DNA of 25,728 nucleotides, taken from positions 1 through 25,728 of the forward strand of contig CAYSAA010000159.1 in assembly GCA_964428905.1 (NCBI GenBank). Reading direction: 5' to 3'. How positions within the stretch are numbered: the first letter of the stretch is position 1; each line of letters begins with the position of its first letter. The stretch is from CAYSAA01 sp964428905. Its GTDB lineage: Bacteria > Atribacterota > Phoenicimicrobiia > Phoenicimicrobiales > Stramentimicrobiaceae. A model generated the notes under the pieces. It saw only the letters and a program-made list of their open reading frames with translations. It was not told the DNA's origin and did not search any database. A program made the translations under genes and the position numbers. Positions 16,569-23,456 of the stretch are shown one piece after another.

Positions 16569-17792
16569 GTGAGTAAATCAACATATAAAGTTCCCATCGG
16601 TCCCATTCATCCTTCCTTGGAAGAACCTATGACCTTTAATTTTGAGATATCCGGGGAAAAGATAAAATCGATTGATTTAGCCCCTGGTGATAATCATCGG
16701 GGCATTGAATTTATGGGAAGAAATAGAAATATAGTCCAGATTATCTATCTTGCAGAGAGAATTTGCGGTATTTGTTCTGCTTCTCATCCTTTTGCATTTT
16801 GTCGGGCTGTGGAAAATGCTGCCGGGATAAGTGTACCACCCAGGGCTGAATATATCCGGGTAATTATAGCAGAATTAGAACGTATTCATTCTCATATCCT
16901 CTGGGCAGGAGTTGCCGCTCACGAATTAGGATTTGATTCGGTTTTGTATCTTTCCTGGAAGGTAAGGGAAAATGTGATGGATCTGTTGGAAATGTTGACC
17001 GGGAATCGTGTGAACTATGGCATTTACATGGTTGGCGGTGTAAGAAGAGATATTAGCCAAGAACAAATTCCTCGTGTCAGAGAGACAATTGAATATTACA
17101 AAGAAACTTATCAGAAATTAGAAGATGTCTTTCTCCAGGATCCCAGTATTGCCGTAAGAACCAGAAATATCGGTGTTTTAACCTATGAAGAAGCGCTGAA
17201 TTTAGCCAGTGTAGGTCCAACGACCAGGGCATCCGGTGTAAAGAAAGATGTAAGACAGGACCAACCTTATTCTGCTTATGCTGATATGGATGTTAAAGCA
17301 ATTACCCCGGATATGTTTAATGGTAAAACAATCGGTGATGTTTACGATCGCATTATCGTACGAGTGTTAGAAGTATTCCAATCTGTACAGATTATAGAAT
17401 ACTGTGTCAACCATTTGCCTGATGGTGAGATCCTTAGTGAGAAAAAGATTGCTAAATTATTGGGTAATTTAAAGAAGGCTGAGGGTGAAGGAGTCGGCAG
17501 GCATGAAGCTCCCAGGGGTGAAGTAATACACTATGTTAAATTAAGTGAAGGAGAAAGTCCTGAGGTTTGGAAAGCAAGGGCACCTACCTACAATAATTTA
17601 ATGTCTTGGGTTCCTATGTTGCAGGATCAGGAAGTGGCAGATATTCCCATTGTTATTGCGTCCATTGACCCTTGTATTGGCTGTATGGACAGGGCAACCC
17701 TTACTGATTCAAATACCCATAAGAAACAGATATTAACAAGAGAGGAATTAAGAAAATTGAGTATTGAAAAAACCAGGAGGATGATGCAATGA
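16569..17792 (+). CDS. mbhL: Membrane-bound [NiFe]-hydrogenase large subunit L
   Basis: Catalytic H2-producing subunit, 407 residues, start GTG at 16569. The Ni-Fe ligands are complete: Cys66/Cys69 in RICGICSASH and Cys369/Cys372 in DPCIGCMDR. This separates it from Mbx/Mbs and complex I NuoD, which lack one or both pairs. Thirty-two residues follow Arg375, the kind of tail cut off by a maturation protease once Ni is inserted. By gene order and motifs it is a ferredoxin-dependent, energy-conserving group 4 (4d-type) enzyme. It overlaps mbhM by ATGA. Confidence 0.96.
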   Translation: MSKSTYKVPIGPIHPSLEEPMTFNFEISGEKIKSIDLAPGDNHRGIEFMGRNRNIVQIIYLAERICGICSASHPFAFCRAVENAAGISVPPRAEYIRVIIAELERIHSHILWAGVAAHELGFDSVLYLSWKVRENVMDLLEMLTGNRVNYGIYMVGGVRRDISQEQIPRVRETIEYYKETYQKLEDVFLQDPSIAVRTRNIGVLTYEEALNLASVGPTTRASGVKKDVRQDQPYSAYADMDVKAITPDMFNGKTIGDVYDRIIVRVLEVFQSVQIIEYCVNHLPDGEILSEKKIAKLLGNLKKAEGEGVGRHEAPRGEVIHYVKLSEGESPEVWKARAPTYNNLMSWVPMLQDQEVADIPIVIASIDPCIGCMDRATLTDSNTHKKQILTREELRKLSIEKTRRMMQ

Positions 17793-18796
17793 GTGGAAGT
17801 GCTATTATAATATTTTTTCTCAAAATTGTTGGCGCGGTAATTATAGCAGTCTTGGGAGTGATGGTTGGGTTGTTTTACAAGGGGCTTGATCGAAAGTTAG
17901 CAGCGATGATGCAATCTCGTGTGGGGCCTCCTGTCAGACAGCCTTTTTTGGACTTCTTTAAACTGATGGTCAAGGAGAATATTGTTCCAGAGAACGCAGT
18001 CCCATGGGTATTTAATGGTGCACCTGTTCTAGCTCTTGTTTCAACAATTACAATTCTATACTATATACCCTTTGCCTCCGTTCCGGCTTTGTTAGGAGAT
18101 TCTGGTGATTTGATACTGATTGCCTATCTCTTAGCAATTCCGGCTATCGCTCTGGTGGCAGGAGGTTTTTCCTCTGGTTCTACCTATGCCAGCATTGGTG
18201 CACAAAGAGAGATGGTGATGATGATGAGTTATGAGCTGCCTTTGGTGACGACCATTATTGTTTTAGGATGGCGATTAAGCCTGACTTATCCCGGATTAAA
18301 CGTTTTTTCCTTAGAAGTCTTAAGTGCGAATCCAATTTGGAATTTGGTCGGCCCATTAGGCTTTATCGGTGCTTTCTTTCTGCTCTTTACTCTGGCTATT
18401 GTGACACCCGCAGAGTTGTCTATTGTTCCCTTTGATATTCCCGAAGCAGAAACAGAGTTAGCCGGGGGTATTTTAGTAGAATATTCTGGTAGAAATTTAG
18501 CTTTATTTGAATTAGCTAATGCTGTCAAGATGATTGTAATGGCATCTTTAACCGTTGTTTTATTCTTCCCGTATAATATTGCTAATTTACTTTCTATCGG
18601 TGGTATTTTAGCGGTTATTGTAGATATTTTATTCTTTTTTCTTAAATTGTTCATTGTTGTATTTTTTGAAGCGACTTTTATCAGAGTTGCAGTAGCACGC
18701 CTAAAAATTGATCAAGCTACTATAACTTATTTATTTTATCTTTCTGCCATTGGCTTGATGGGTTTGTTATTTATAGCCATTGATTATATACTTTAA
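17789..18796 (+). CDS. mbhM: Membrane-bound hydrogenase subunit M (NuoH-like)
   Basis: Membrane anchor of the hydrogenase module, 335 residues, about eight hydrophobic helices, homologous to NuoH/HycD. The conserved QSRVGPPVRQP follows helix 1, and FDIPEAETELAGGILVEYSG is the acidic loop that faces the catalytic subunit. GAQREMVMMMSYELPL is the third family block. It is coupled to mbhL by a 4-bp overlap. It likely forms the proton/Na+ entry next to the NiFe subunit. Confidence 0.95.
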   Translation: MSGSAIIIFFLKIVGAVIIAVLGVMVGLFYKGLDRKLAAMMQSRVGPPVRQPFLDFFKLMVKENIVPENAVPWVFNGAPVLALVSTITILYYIPFASVPALLGDSGDLILIAYLLAIPAIALVAGGFSSGSTYASIGAQREMVMMMSYELPLVTTIIVLGWRLSLTYPGLNVFSLEVLSANPIWNLVGPLGFIGAFFLLFTLAIVTPAELSIVPFDIPEAETELAGGILVEYSGRNLALFELANAVKMIVMASLTVVLFFPYNIANLLSIGGILAVIVDILFFFLKLFIVVFFEATFIRVAVARLKIDQATITYLFYLSAIGLMGLLFIAIDYIL

Positions 18797-18812
18797 TTTG
18801 AGGTGATAAAAA

Positions 18813-19220
18813 ATGCCTACTCCAATAATCTTCGAGTTAATAAGGCAGTTGTTTCATAAACCTGCGACCAATTGTTTTCCGGTAAAATATTATCCTGGCA
18901 AAACAACAGTGACTGAGCTTATTAAAAAAGTCCAGGATGGTGAAGCTAAAATCAATTCTCCGGTGCCAGTTCCGGAAAAATTTAGAGGGAAGATTGTCTA
19001 TGAGCGGGAAAAATGTATTGGCTGTCGTCTCTGTGTCCGGGTTTGTCCTTCCCGTGCGATTCAATTTCTTCCTGAAGAAAAGAAAATAAAAATAAGAATT
19101 GATAGGTGTATCTTTTGTTCACAATGCAATGATGTATGCCCGGTAAACTGCTTACATATGTCTGAAAACTTTCTTTTGGCAAATGAAGATCGTTTTGATT
19201 CAGAAATGATTGTTGAATAA
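18813..19220 (+). CDS. mbhN: Membrane-bound hydrogenase ferredoxin-like subunit N (NuoI-like)
   Basis: Accepts electrons from reduced ferredoxin and passes them to MbhJ. Of its 135 residues, the N-terminal half is an amphipathic/basic segment. Two [4Fe-4S] sites follow: Cys68-71-74-78 (CIGCRLCVRVCP) and Cys99-102-105-109 (CIFCSQCNDVCP). GAGGTGATAAA precedes the ATG. It is the last gene of the operon and is followed by a strong terminator. Confidence 0.95.
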   Translation: MPTPIIFELIRQLFHKPATNCFPVKYYPGKTTVTELIKKVQDGEAKINSPVPVPEKFRGKIVYEREKCIGCRLCVRVCPSRAIQFLPEEKKIKIRIDRCIFCSQCNDVCPVNCLHMSENFLLANEDRFDSEMIVE

Positions 19221-19266
19221 ATAATTCAATAAATATTATAATTTTTTAAATAGATAAATATTTTAT

Positions 19267-19304
19267 AGGAATACCACGTTAACAGACGTGGTATTCCTTT
19301 TTTG
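19267..19304. terminator. Bidirectional intrinsic terminator between mbhN and hycI-like gene
   Basis: A perfect 13-bp stem pairs 19267-19279 with 19286-19298 around a 6-nt loop. It is followed by seven T on the + strand. The other strand gives the same hairpin followed by a T-rich tract from the A-rich upstream flank. It ends the mbh operon and the convergent protease gene. Confidence 0.93.
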
Positions 19305-19308
19305 GAAA

Positions 19309-19770
19309 TTAATTTGGTGATAGTTGCTTGATTTCTCCTATCCGATTTTCTTTTAACAAGTTTATAATCAAACAACAACTTTCCAATACTGGTTTGCTTA
19401 AACTCTCACCTAATTTAGTAGAGAGAGGCTGAATTCCGATCAACATAACTTTTTGGCAATAGGGAACGAGATATTCTATCAGAAAATGAATAGGCATGGA
19501 ATGGGTGGTTAGTTGAAGAGAGATGATTTTATCGTAGGGAATGATTTGAAAATTTCCTGCATCAAGGTTCATCCAGGCAGCATCAACTATTACCAGTAGT
19601 TTTGGCTGAATTTTTTTAATTGATGAGGTAAAATTTTCAGGAGCAGATTTTCCGTCCAAGCTAATCCAACAGCAGTGTCGAAAGTTTTGTGCGATAAAAG
19701 AACCTGCTCCGTCATCGCCCCTTAAAGGATTTCCTATGCCTAGTAAAATATTAGTAGATTGTTTTGTCAT
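19309..19770 (-). CDS. hycI: Hydrogenase maturation protease (HycI/HyaD family)
   Basis: Nickel-dependent endopeptidase that removes the C-terminal tail of the hydrogenase large subunit. It has 153 residues and begins LLGIGNPLRGDDGAG, the family signature. Likely metal ligands are Asp20, Asp63 (VDAAWM) and His90 (TTHSMP), at the spacing known for E. coli HycI. It is the only minus-strand gene in the window and faces mbhN across a shared terminator. MbhL, with its 32-residue tail, is the obvious substrate. No convincing -35/-10 was found upstream on the minus strand. Confidence 0.9.
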   Translation of the reverse strand: MTKQSTNILLGIGNPLRGDDGAGSFIAQNFRHCCWISLDGKSAPENFTSSIKKIQPKLLVIVDAAWMNLDAGNFQIIPYDKIISLQLTTHSMPIHFLIEYLVPYCQKVMLIGIQPLSTKLGESLSKPVLESCCLIINLLKENRIGEIKQLSPN

Positions 19771-20035
19771 AACAGAGTTTCCCTTTTTTAGTAATTATAA
19801 AATATCATAGCACAAAATTGAGTTGAAAAAATAGAAAAATAATTTTTTGTAAATGGATATAAAAATTTGCAGGAAACTATAAAGAATTGTAATATTATAA
19901 AAGAATAGTTAAATTATCTTTGTGAGATATTTAAAGATTAGGTAGAAGTGTACTCGTTATCCTAATTTTACCATAGATAAATTTTATAAAATTAGATAAT
20001 ATTAAGATAGAGAATATTTTTAAAGTAAATAGATT

Positions 20036-20068
20036 CTGACAAGATTATTAGGGAAAATATATTATAAT
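20036..20068 (+). promoter_or_regulatory. Possible promoter for the SPOR-protein gene
   Basis: The 379 bp between the protease gene and the SPOR gene (19771-20149) hold no ORF and are mostly A/T. CTGACA (20036-20041, 5 of 6) is followed after 16 bp by TATATT (20058-20063). An overlapping TATAAT (20063-20068) would leave a 21-bp spacer. Either would give a leader that includes the G/C-rich hairpin at 20102-20117. Confidence 0.45.
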
Positions 20069-20078
20069 ACAGAACAAA

Positions 20079-20140
20079 TAGTCGAAAGAATAGGGGGTTC
20101 GGGGGAGTTTTCTCCCCTGACTACCTTCATTTAAAGGGGG
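20079..20140 (+). promoter_or_regulatory. Structured G/C-rich leader before the SPOR gene
   Basis: Within very AT-rich DNA lie GGGGG (20093-20097), a hairpin GGGGAG-TTTT-CTCCCC (20102-20117), an outer 5-bp stem TAGTC/GACTA (20079-20083, 20119-20123), and the ribosome binding site AAAGGGGG (20133-20140). CCCC can pair with any of the three G tracts, and ACCTT (20123-20127) can also pair over the ribosome binding site. No T run follows the hairpin, so it is not a terminator. No known riboswitch class was recognised. Confidence 0.4.
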
Positions 20141-20149
20141 TATGCATTT

Positions 20150-20824
20150 TTGAGAAGATCAAGGCGGATTTATAAACGAAAATCTAGGAGTAATCTGGAA
20201 ACTTTGATTATTTTGGTTGGAGCAATTATTATCTTATCCGTTGCTTTTTATATGGCCAGAGAAAAAAGTTTTTTACCTCCCGAAGAAACCATATCCGAAC
20301 AACAAAATGTTATGGAAGAGGAGAAGGTTCCAGAAAGTGAAATTGACCAAAAGACAATGGAGGAATTATTAGCCCAAAATAGTGTAGGTACTGATAGGGA
20401 AGAAATAAGCGCACAAATGGCATCAGATCAAGAAGATACTAGCCCAGCCCAAGAACAAGATAGAGAAGTTTCCCAGGTAGAAACAGGTATACCATCAGCT
20501 GAACAAACTTCTCAACAGATTGGTAACGCTGAAGAAAGTCAAGCTAGTACTGAAACCGTAAGGCAAGAACAGACCTATAATGAAGTAGATCAATCAATGA
20601 CTTCAGGGTTGGTTTATACGGTTCAAGTAGGTTATTTTTCGGTTGAAAGCAATGCCAGGAGTTTGGCAACAGAAATTGGGAATCACGGTTTTCAAACGTA
20701 TGTTCTAAAACACAATAATGCCTACAAAGTTCAGGTCGGAGCTTACCAGGAACGTCGGCAGGCTGAGCAAGCCTCACTGGAGTTGAAAAGGCTTGGTTAT
20801 GAGATTTGGATTACCCAGAGGTAA
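20150..20824 (+). CDS. SPOR-domain membrane protein
   Basis: A 224-residue bitopic envelope protein. The basic N terminus (RRSRRIYKRKSRS) is followed by one transmembrane helix (about 17-35). A long Glu/Gln/Ser-rich, probably disordered linker runs from 40 to 150, and a C-terminal SPOR domain (about 154-224: YTVQVGYFSVESNARSLA, then YKVQVGAYQERRQAEQA) closes the protein. SPOR domains bind denuded glycan strands at division septa or, in some firmicutes, act with amidases, so a division or wall-remodelling role is inferred. The start is TTG at 20150, 9 bp after AAAGGGGG. The nearby ATG at 20142 is followed by a stop after two codons. It ends 57 bp before rex. Confidence 0.88.
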   Translation: MRRSRRIYKRKSRSNLETLIILVGAIIILSVAFYMAREKSFLPPEETISEQQNVMEEEKVPESEIDQKTMEELLAQNSVGTDREEISAQMASDQEDTSPAQEQDREVSQVETGIPSAEQTSQQIGNAEESQASTETVRQEQTYNEVDQSMTSGLVYTVQVGYFSVESNARSLATEIGNHGFQTYVLKHNNAYKVQVGAYQERRQAEQASLELKRLGYEIWITQR

Positions 20825-20881
20825 TGTTAGATTATGATTCATTTATTTATTGTAGGCTATATTGATTTAAAATGAATTTAA

Positions 20882-21559
20882 ATGAGAGGATTAAATCTAA
20901 TTAAGTACAATAAAAAAAGTATTCCACAACCTACAATTCATCGTTTATCAATATGTCATAGATGTTTGGAATTGTTTATTGAGACAGAAAAGGGTAATGT
21001 AAGAGAAACCATTTCATCATCGCAAATTTCAGAGATAACAGGTATTAATTCTAATCAAATCCGTAAAGACTTAGCATATTTTGGAAAATTTGGGAGAAGA
21101 GGAATTGGTTATCCTGTTAAGGATCTTATTTATACCTTAAAGTCTATTCTAGGATCAAGTAGAAATTGGGATATTATTATAGTAGGCGCAGGAAGTTTAG
21201 GAGAAGCCTTGCTTCGTTATAAGGGTTTTCAAAAGCGAGGTTTTAGGATTAAAGCCGTATTTGATAGTGATATCTCCAAGATTGGAAAGACAGTAAATGA
21301 TATTAAAATTATGAATGTAAGAAATATGGAAGATTATATTAGAAAACGAAATATAAAAGTAGGCATCCTAACTGTTCCCGTTACGTCTGCACAAGAGATT
21401 GTTGATTGTATGGTTGCAGGGGGAGTTCAGTCTATTTTAAATTTTGCCCCCATTACTCTCAAATATCCCCATTATGTAAAGGTAAATACGATAGATATTT
21501 CTGTTGAGCTGGAAAGATTGGTTTATTTTTTAGCTTCCGAACCCAAGGTTAAGAAATAA
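20882..21559 (+). CDS. rex: Redox-sensing transcriptional repressor Rex
   Basis: Rex binds DNA when NAD+ is high and leaves it when NADH accumulates, freeing genes for fermentation and H2 production. It has 225 residues. An N-terminal winged helix (about 13-80, recognition region SNQIRKDLAYFGKFGRRGIGY) precedes a Rossmann domain beginning IIIVGAGSLGEALL. A C-terminal VELERLVYFLA swaps between protomers. A consensus Rex site lies 165 bp downstream of its stop, before the hydrogenase operon. No clear ribosome binding site precedes the ATG at 20882, while GAGAGGA lies just after it, so the exact start is uncertain by up to about 7 residues. Confidence 0.94.
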   Translation: MRGLNLIKYNKKSIPQPTIHRLSICHRCLELFIETEKGNVRETISSSQISEITGINSNQIRKDLAYFGKFGRRGIGYPVKDLIYTLKSILGSSRNWDIIIVGAGSLGEALLRYKGFQKRGFRIKAVFDSDISKIGKTVNDIKIMNVRNMEDYIRKRNIKVGILTVPVTSAQEIVDCMVAGGVQSILNFAPITLKYPHYVKVNTIDISVELERLVYFLASEPKVKK

Positions 21560-21650
21560 AATATTGTTATTTGATTGAATATATAATTGAAATAACAAAA
21601 AATATAATAATCTAATATTAACCAAACTAACTAGCAAGATAAGCATAAAA

Positions 21651-21699
21651 TACCCAAGTATTTATGTATTTCAGTTATAGTTGACATTAGACTTGGGTA
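21651..21699 (+). repeat. 9-bp inverted repeat flanking a promoter -35
   Basis: TACCCAAGT (21651-21659) and its exact reverse complement ACTTGGGTA (21691-21699) are 31 bp apart. Centres lie 40 bp apart, near four helical turns. They bracket and partly overlap the TTGACA promoter at 21681, so they may be paired operator half-sites. Confidence 0.7.
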
Positions 21700-21710
21700 C
21701 GTGTTAAAAT
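21681..21710 (+). promoter_or_regulatory. Strong promoter for the DRTGG-to-hnd operon
   Basis: A perfect -35 TTGACA (21681-21686) is followed after 18 bp by TAAAAT (21705-21710, 5 of 6). Start of transcription would be near 21717, just ahead of the Rex site, with a leader of about 116 nt. Confidence 0.7.
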
Positions 21711-21723
21711 TGTTTGGTATAGC

Positions 21724-21741
21724 TTGTGATATTTTTCACAA
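21724..21741. promoter_or_regulatory. Rex operator
   Basis: TTGTGATATTTTTCACAA matches the Gram-positive Rex consensus TTGTGAA-N4-TTCACAA at 13 of 14 fixed positions. It lies about 8-25 bp after the predicted transcription start of the hydrogenase operon and follows rex itself. Repression at high NAD+ by roadblock is the simple reading. Confidence 0.8.
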
Positions 21742-21808
21742 TATATGAACTATATTTTTAAAGTAGATAATGAAATAAATTATTAATGGTTGTTAATAAT
21801 TATTTCAA

Positions 21809-21828
21809 ATCAGGGGTTATCAGGGGTT
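21809..21828 (+). repeat. Duplicated ribosome-binding segment
   Basis: ATCAGGGGTT occurs twice in exact tandem (21809-21818 and 21819-21828). The second GGGG ends 6 bp before the ATG at 21833, so the duplication doubles the ribosome binding site of the operon's first gene. Confidence 0.85.
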
Positions 21829-21832
21829 TACC

Positions 21833-22180
21833 ATGAAAATCAAAGACATAGTTGCTATTTTGGATGCTGAAGTGTTGACAGGTGAAAGCTACCTTGACCA
21901 GGAAATTGAAGAATTTGCAGCAAGTGACTTATTGAGTGATGTTCTTGCTCTAAGTAAAGATAATTTTTTATTACTAACCAGTTTAACTTCGCAACAGGTA
22001 GTCAGGACTGCGGAAATCGCAGGAGGGATAGGAGTTGTTTTTGTTAGAGGGAAAACCCCTGAACAAGAAGCTATTGGATTAGCCCGATCACATCATATTC
22101 CCCTTCTAATGACTTCTAAATCAACATTCGATGCTTGCCGTGAAATTGTAGAGGCAAAAAATAAACAAGAAAAATTATGA
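21833..22180 (+). CDS. DRTGG-domain protein, first copy
   Basis: A 115-residue stand-alone DRTGG domain. This domain, also found beside CBS domains and in phosphotransacetylase-like proteins, has no firmly known ligand; nucleotide binding is a common suggestion. Visible here are VLTGESYLDQEI, the DLLSDVLAL core that marks hydrogenase-linked members, and GIGVVFVRGKTPEQEAIGLA. It is a distant paralogue of the protein at 23112 but has lost the WITIQ segment. It leads the operon behind the Rex site and overlaps the next gene by 4 bp. Confidence 0.8.
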   Translation: MKIKDIVAILDAEVLTGESYLDQEIEEFAASDLLSDVLALSKDNFLLLTSLTSQQVVRTAEIAGGIGVVFVRGKTPEQEAIGLARSHHIPLLMTSKSTFDACREIVEAKNKQEKL

Positions 22181-23109
22181 CAGTACTACATTCCAGAGAA
22201 AAATTAACATTAGCCAATGAGCTGATTTATGAAATAAAAGTCAAAGACGCCATGACTAGAGGAGTTATTTTTTTTAGTCAGGATGCCACCTTTAGAGAAA
22301 TACAATTATCGCTGAAAAAAAACCGAATATCAGGCGTTCCAATTCTCGATGGTGATAAAAAAATTATAGGCATCGTTAGCATAGATAATGTAATTACCGC
22401 GTTGGATAGAGATTATGTAAATGACAAAGTAAAAAATTACATGACCAGGCAGGTAATAACAATACCTCAAAATTATTCCCTGGTCTCAGCTATTAAAAAA
22501 TTTGAACATTATAAGTTTGGACGATTACCGGTAACAAGGAATACCCGTTCTAATGAAATTACAGGTATTTTAACAATGGGTGATATTTTGAATTGTTTAT
22601 TGGTAAGCATTCAAACCATTGCCGAGAAAGTTGAGAAAAAGGAAGACCAAAATACCCGGTTATCAGAAAAAATGGTAGAACAAGCCCATAAGAAACATTT
22701 ACGTTTCGAAGTTAAAAAGGCAGATTTTGATAATGCAGGTAGGGTAGCTAGCATTATTCGAAAGTACCTTCAAAGATTAAATATTGACAAAAACATTCTT
22801 CGACGAGTAGCAATTGTTTGCTACGAAGCAGAGATGAACATTAGTATTCACTCCTTGGGTGGATACATTACCGTTGAAGTAGATGAATCGAATATTATAA
22901 TTACAGCAATTGACTATGGCCCCGGTATTCCGGACGTAGAAGAGGCAATGAAGCCTGGTTTTACTACTGCAAGCGAACAAATCAGGGCTTTAGGATTTGG
23001 TGCAGGCATGGGTTTGCCAAACATTAAAAAGTGTGCTGACCACCTCGATTTAGAATCTTCTATGGAGACCGGTACGATTCTAAAGGCTACCATTTTTTTA
23101 GGAGGGTAA
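22177..23109 (+). CDS. CBS-pair GHKL ATPase (RsbW-like anti-sigma kinase fused to CBS)
   Basis: A 310-residue two-part protein. Residues 22-145 form a CBS pair (VKDAMTRGVIFF, GVPILDGDKKIIGIVSIDNV; then YMTRQVITIPQN, GRLPVTRNT, GILTMGDIL), a fold that usually binds AMP/ATP or similar nucleotides. A charged helix (145-175) leads to a GHKL ATP-binding domain of the RsbW/anti-sigma type. Its N box is Glu217-x3-Asn221, its G1 box is DYGPGIPD (246-253), and its G2 box is GFGAGMGLPN (273-282). There is no phospho-acceptor His domain, so it is not a standard sensor kinase. Its partner may be a sigma factor, an anti-anti-sigma or the PHP protein downstream; none is identified. It overlaps the first DRTGG gene by ATGA. 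Confidence 0.85.
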   Translation: MTVLHSREKLTLANELIYEIKVKDAMTRGVIFFSQDATFREIQLSLKKNRISGVPILDGDKKIIGIVSIDNVITALDRDYVNDKVKNYMTRQVITIPQNYSLVSAIKKFEHYKFGRLPVTRNTRSNEITGILTMGDILNCLLVSIQTIAEKVEKKEDQNTRLSEKMVEQAHKKHLRFEVKKADFDNAGRVASIIRKYLQRLNIDKNILRRVAIVCYEAEMNISIHSLGGYITVEVDESNIIITAIDYGPGIPDVEEAMKPGFTTASEQIRALGFGAGMGLPNIKKCADHLDLESSMETGTILKATIFLGG

Positions 23110-23111
23110 AG

Positions 23112-23456
23112 ATGAAATTAATTCAAATTGCCGAAAATTGTTCTTTACAAAAAGTAGTGTTTTGTTCAGACGACGAGATAGAAACAGGATATTGTGGAGA
23201 TCTGATGTCAGATGTTATTGCCAACGCAGATAGCAATAGTATCTGGATTACGATTCAGGCTCACAAGAACAGCATTGCAGTCGCTTTGATTAAGGATATA
23301 AAGGCAATAGTGTTTACAAATAATGTAGAAATAGATAGTGATTTAATTGAAAAAGCCAAGGAAGAAAAAATTAATCTATTGAGAAGTGAGAAAAATTCTT
23401 TTCATATTTCTGGTATGTTATACCATCTTTTGGAGGGCAATTCTGATAAAGATTGA
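23112..23456 (+). CDS. DRTGG-domain protein, second copy
   Basis: A 114-residue DRTGG protein closer to the family norm than the copy at 21833. It shows ETGYCGDLMSDVIANADSNS, WITIQAHKN, a central AIVFTNN strand, and a C-terminal helix ISGMLYHLLEG. It begins 2 bp after the CBS-ATPase gene with GGAGGG upstream, and the last 11 bp overlap the likely start of the PHP gene. Having two divergent DRTGG proteins flanking one CBS-ATPase suggests a hetero-complex. Confidence 0.82.
   Translation: MKLIQIAENCSLQKVVFCSDDEIETGYCGDLMSDVIANADSNSIWITIQAHKNSIAVALIKDIKAIVFTNNVEIDSDLIEKAKEEKINLLRSEKNSFHISGMLYHLLEGNSDKD

Noticed and set aside
16569..17792. Sulfur-reducing Mbx/Mbs or complex I NuoD identity for the large subunit
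   Set aside because: Both CxxC pairs of the NiFe site are present and a cleavable tail follows the second.
20102..20117. GGGGAG-TTTT-CTCCCC as a terminator
   Set aside because: No T run follows, and it lies in the leader of the SPOR gene, downstream of the likely promoter.
23386..23445. TTG start giving PHP protein a hydrophobic N-terminal segment that looks like a signal peptide
   Set aside because: It overlaps the DRTGG coding region by 71 bp, lacks a ribosome binding site, and PHP relatives are cytoplasmic and begin at the DLHIHS strand.
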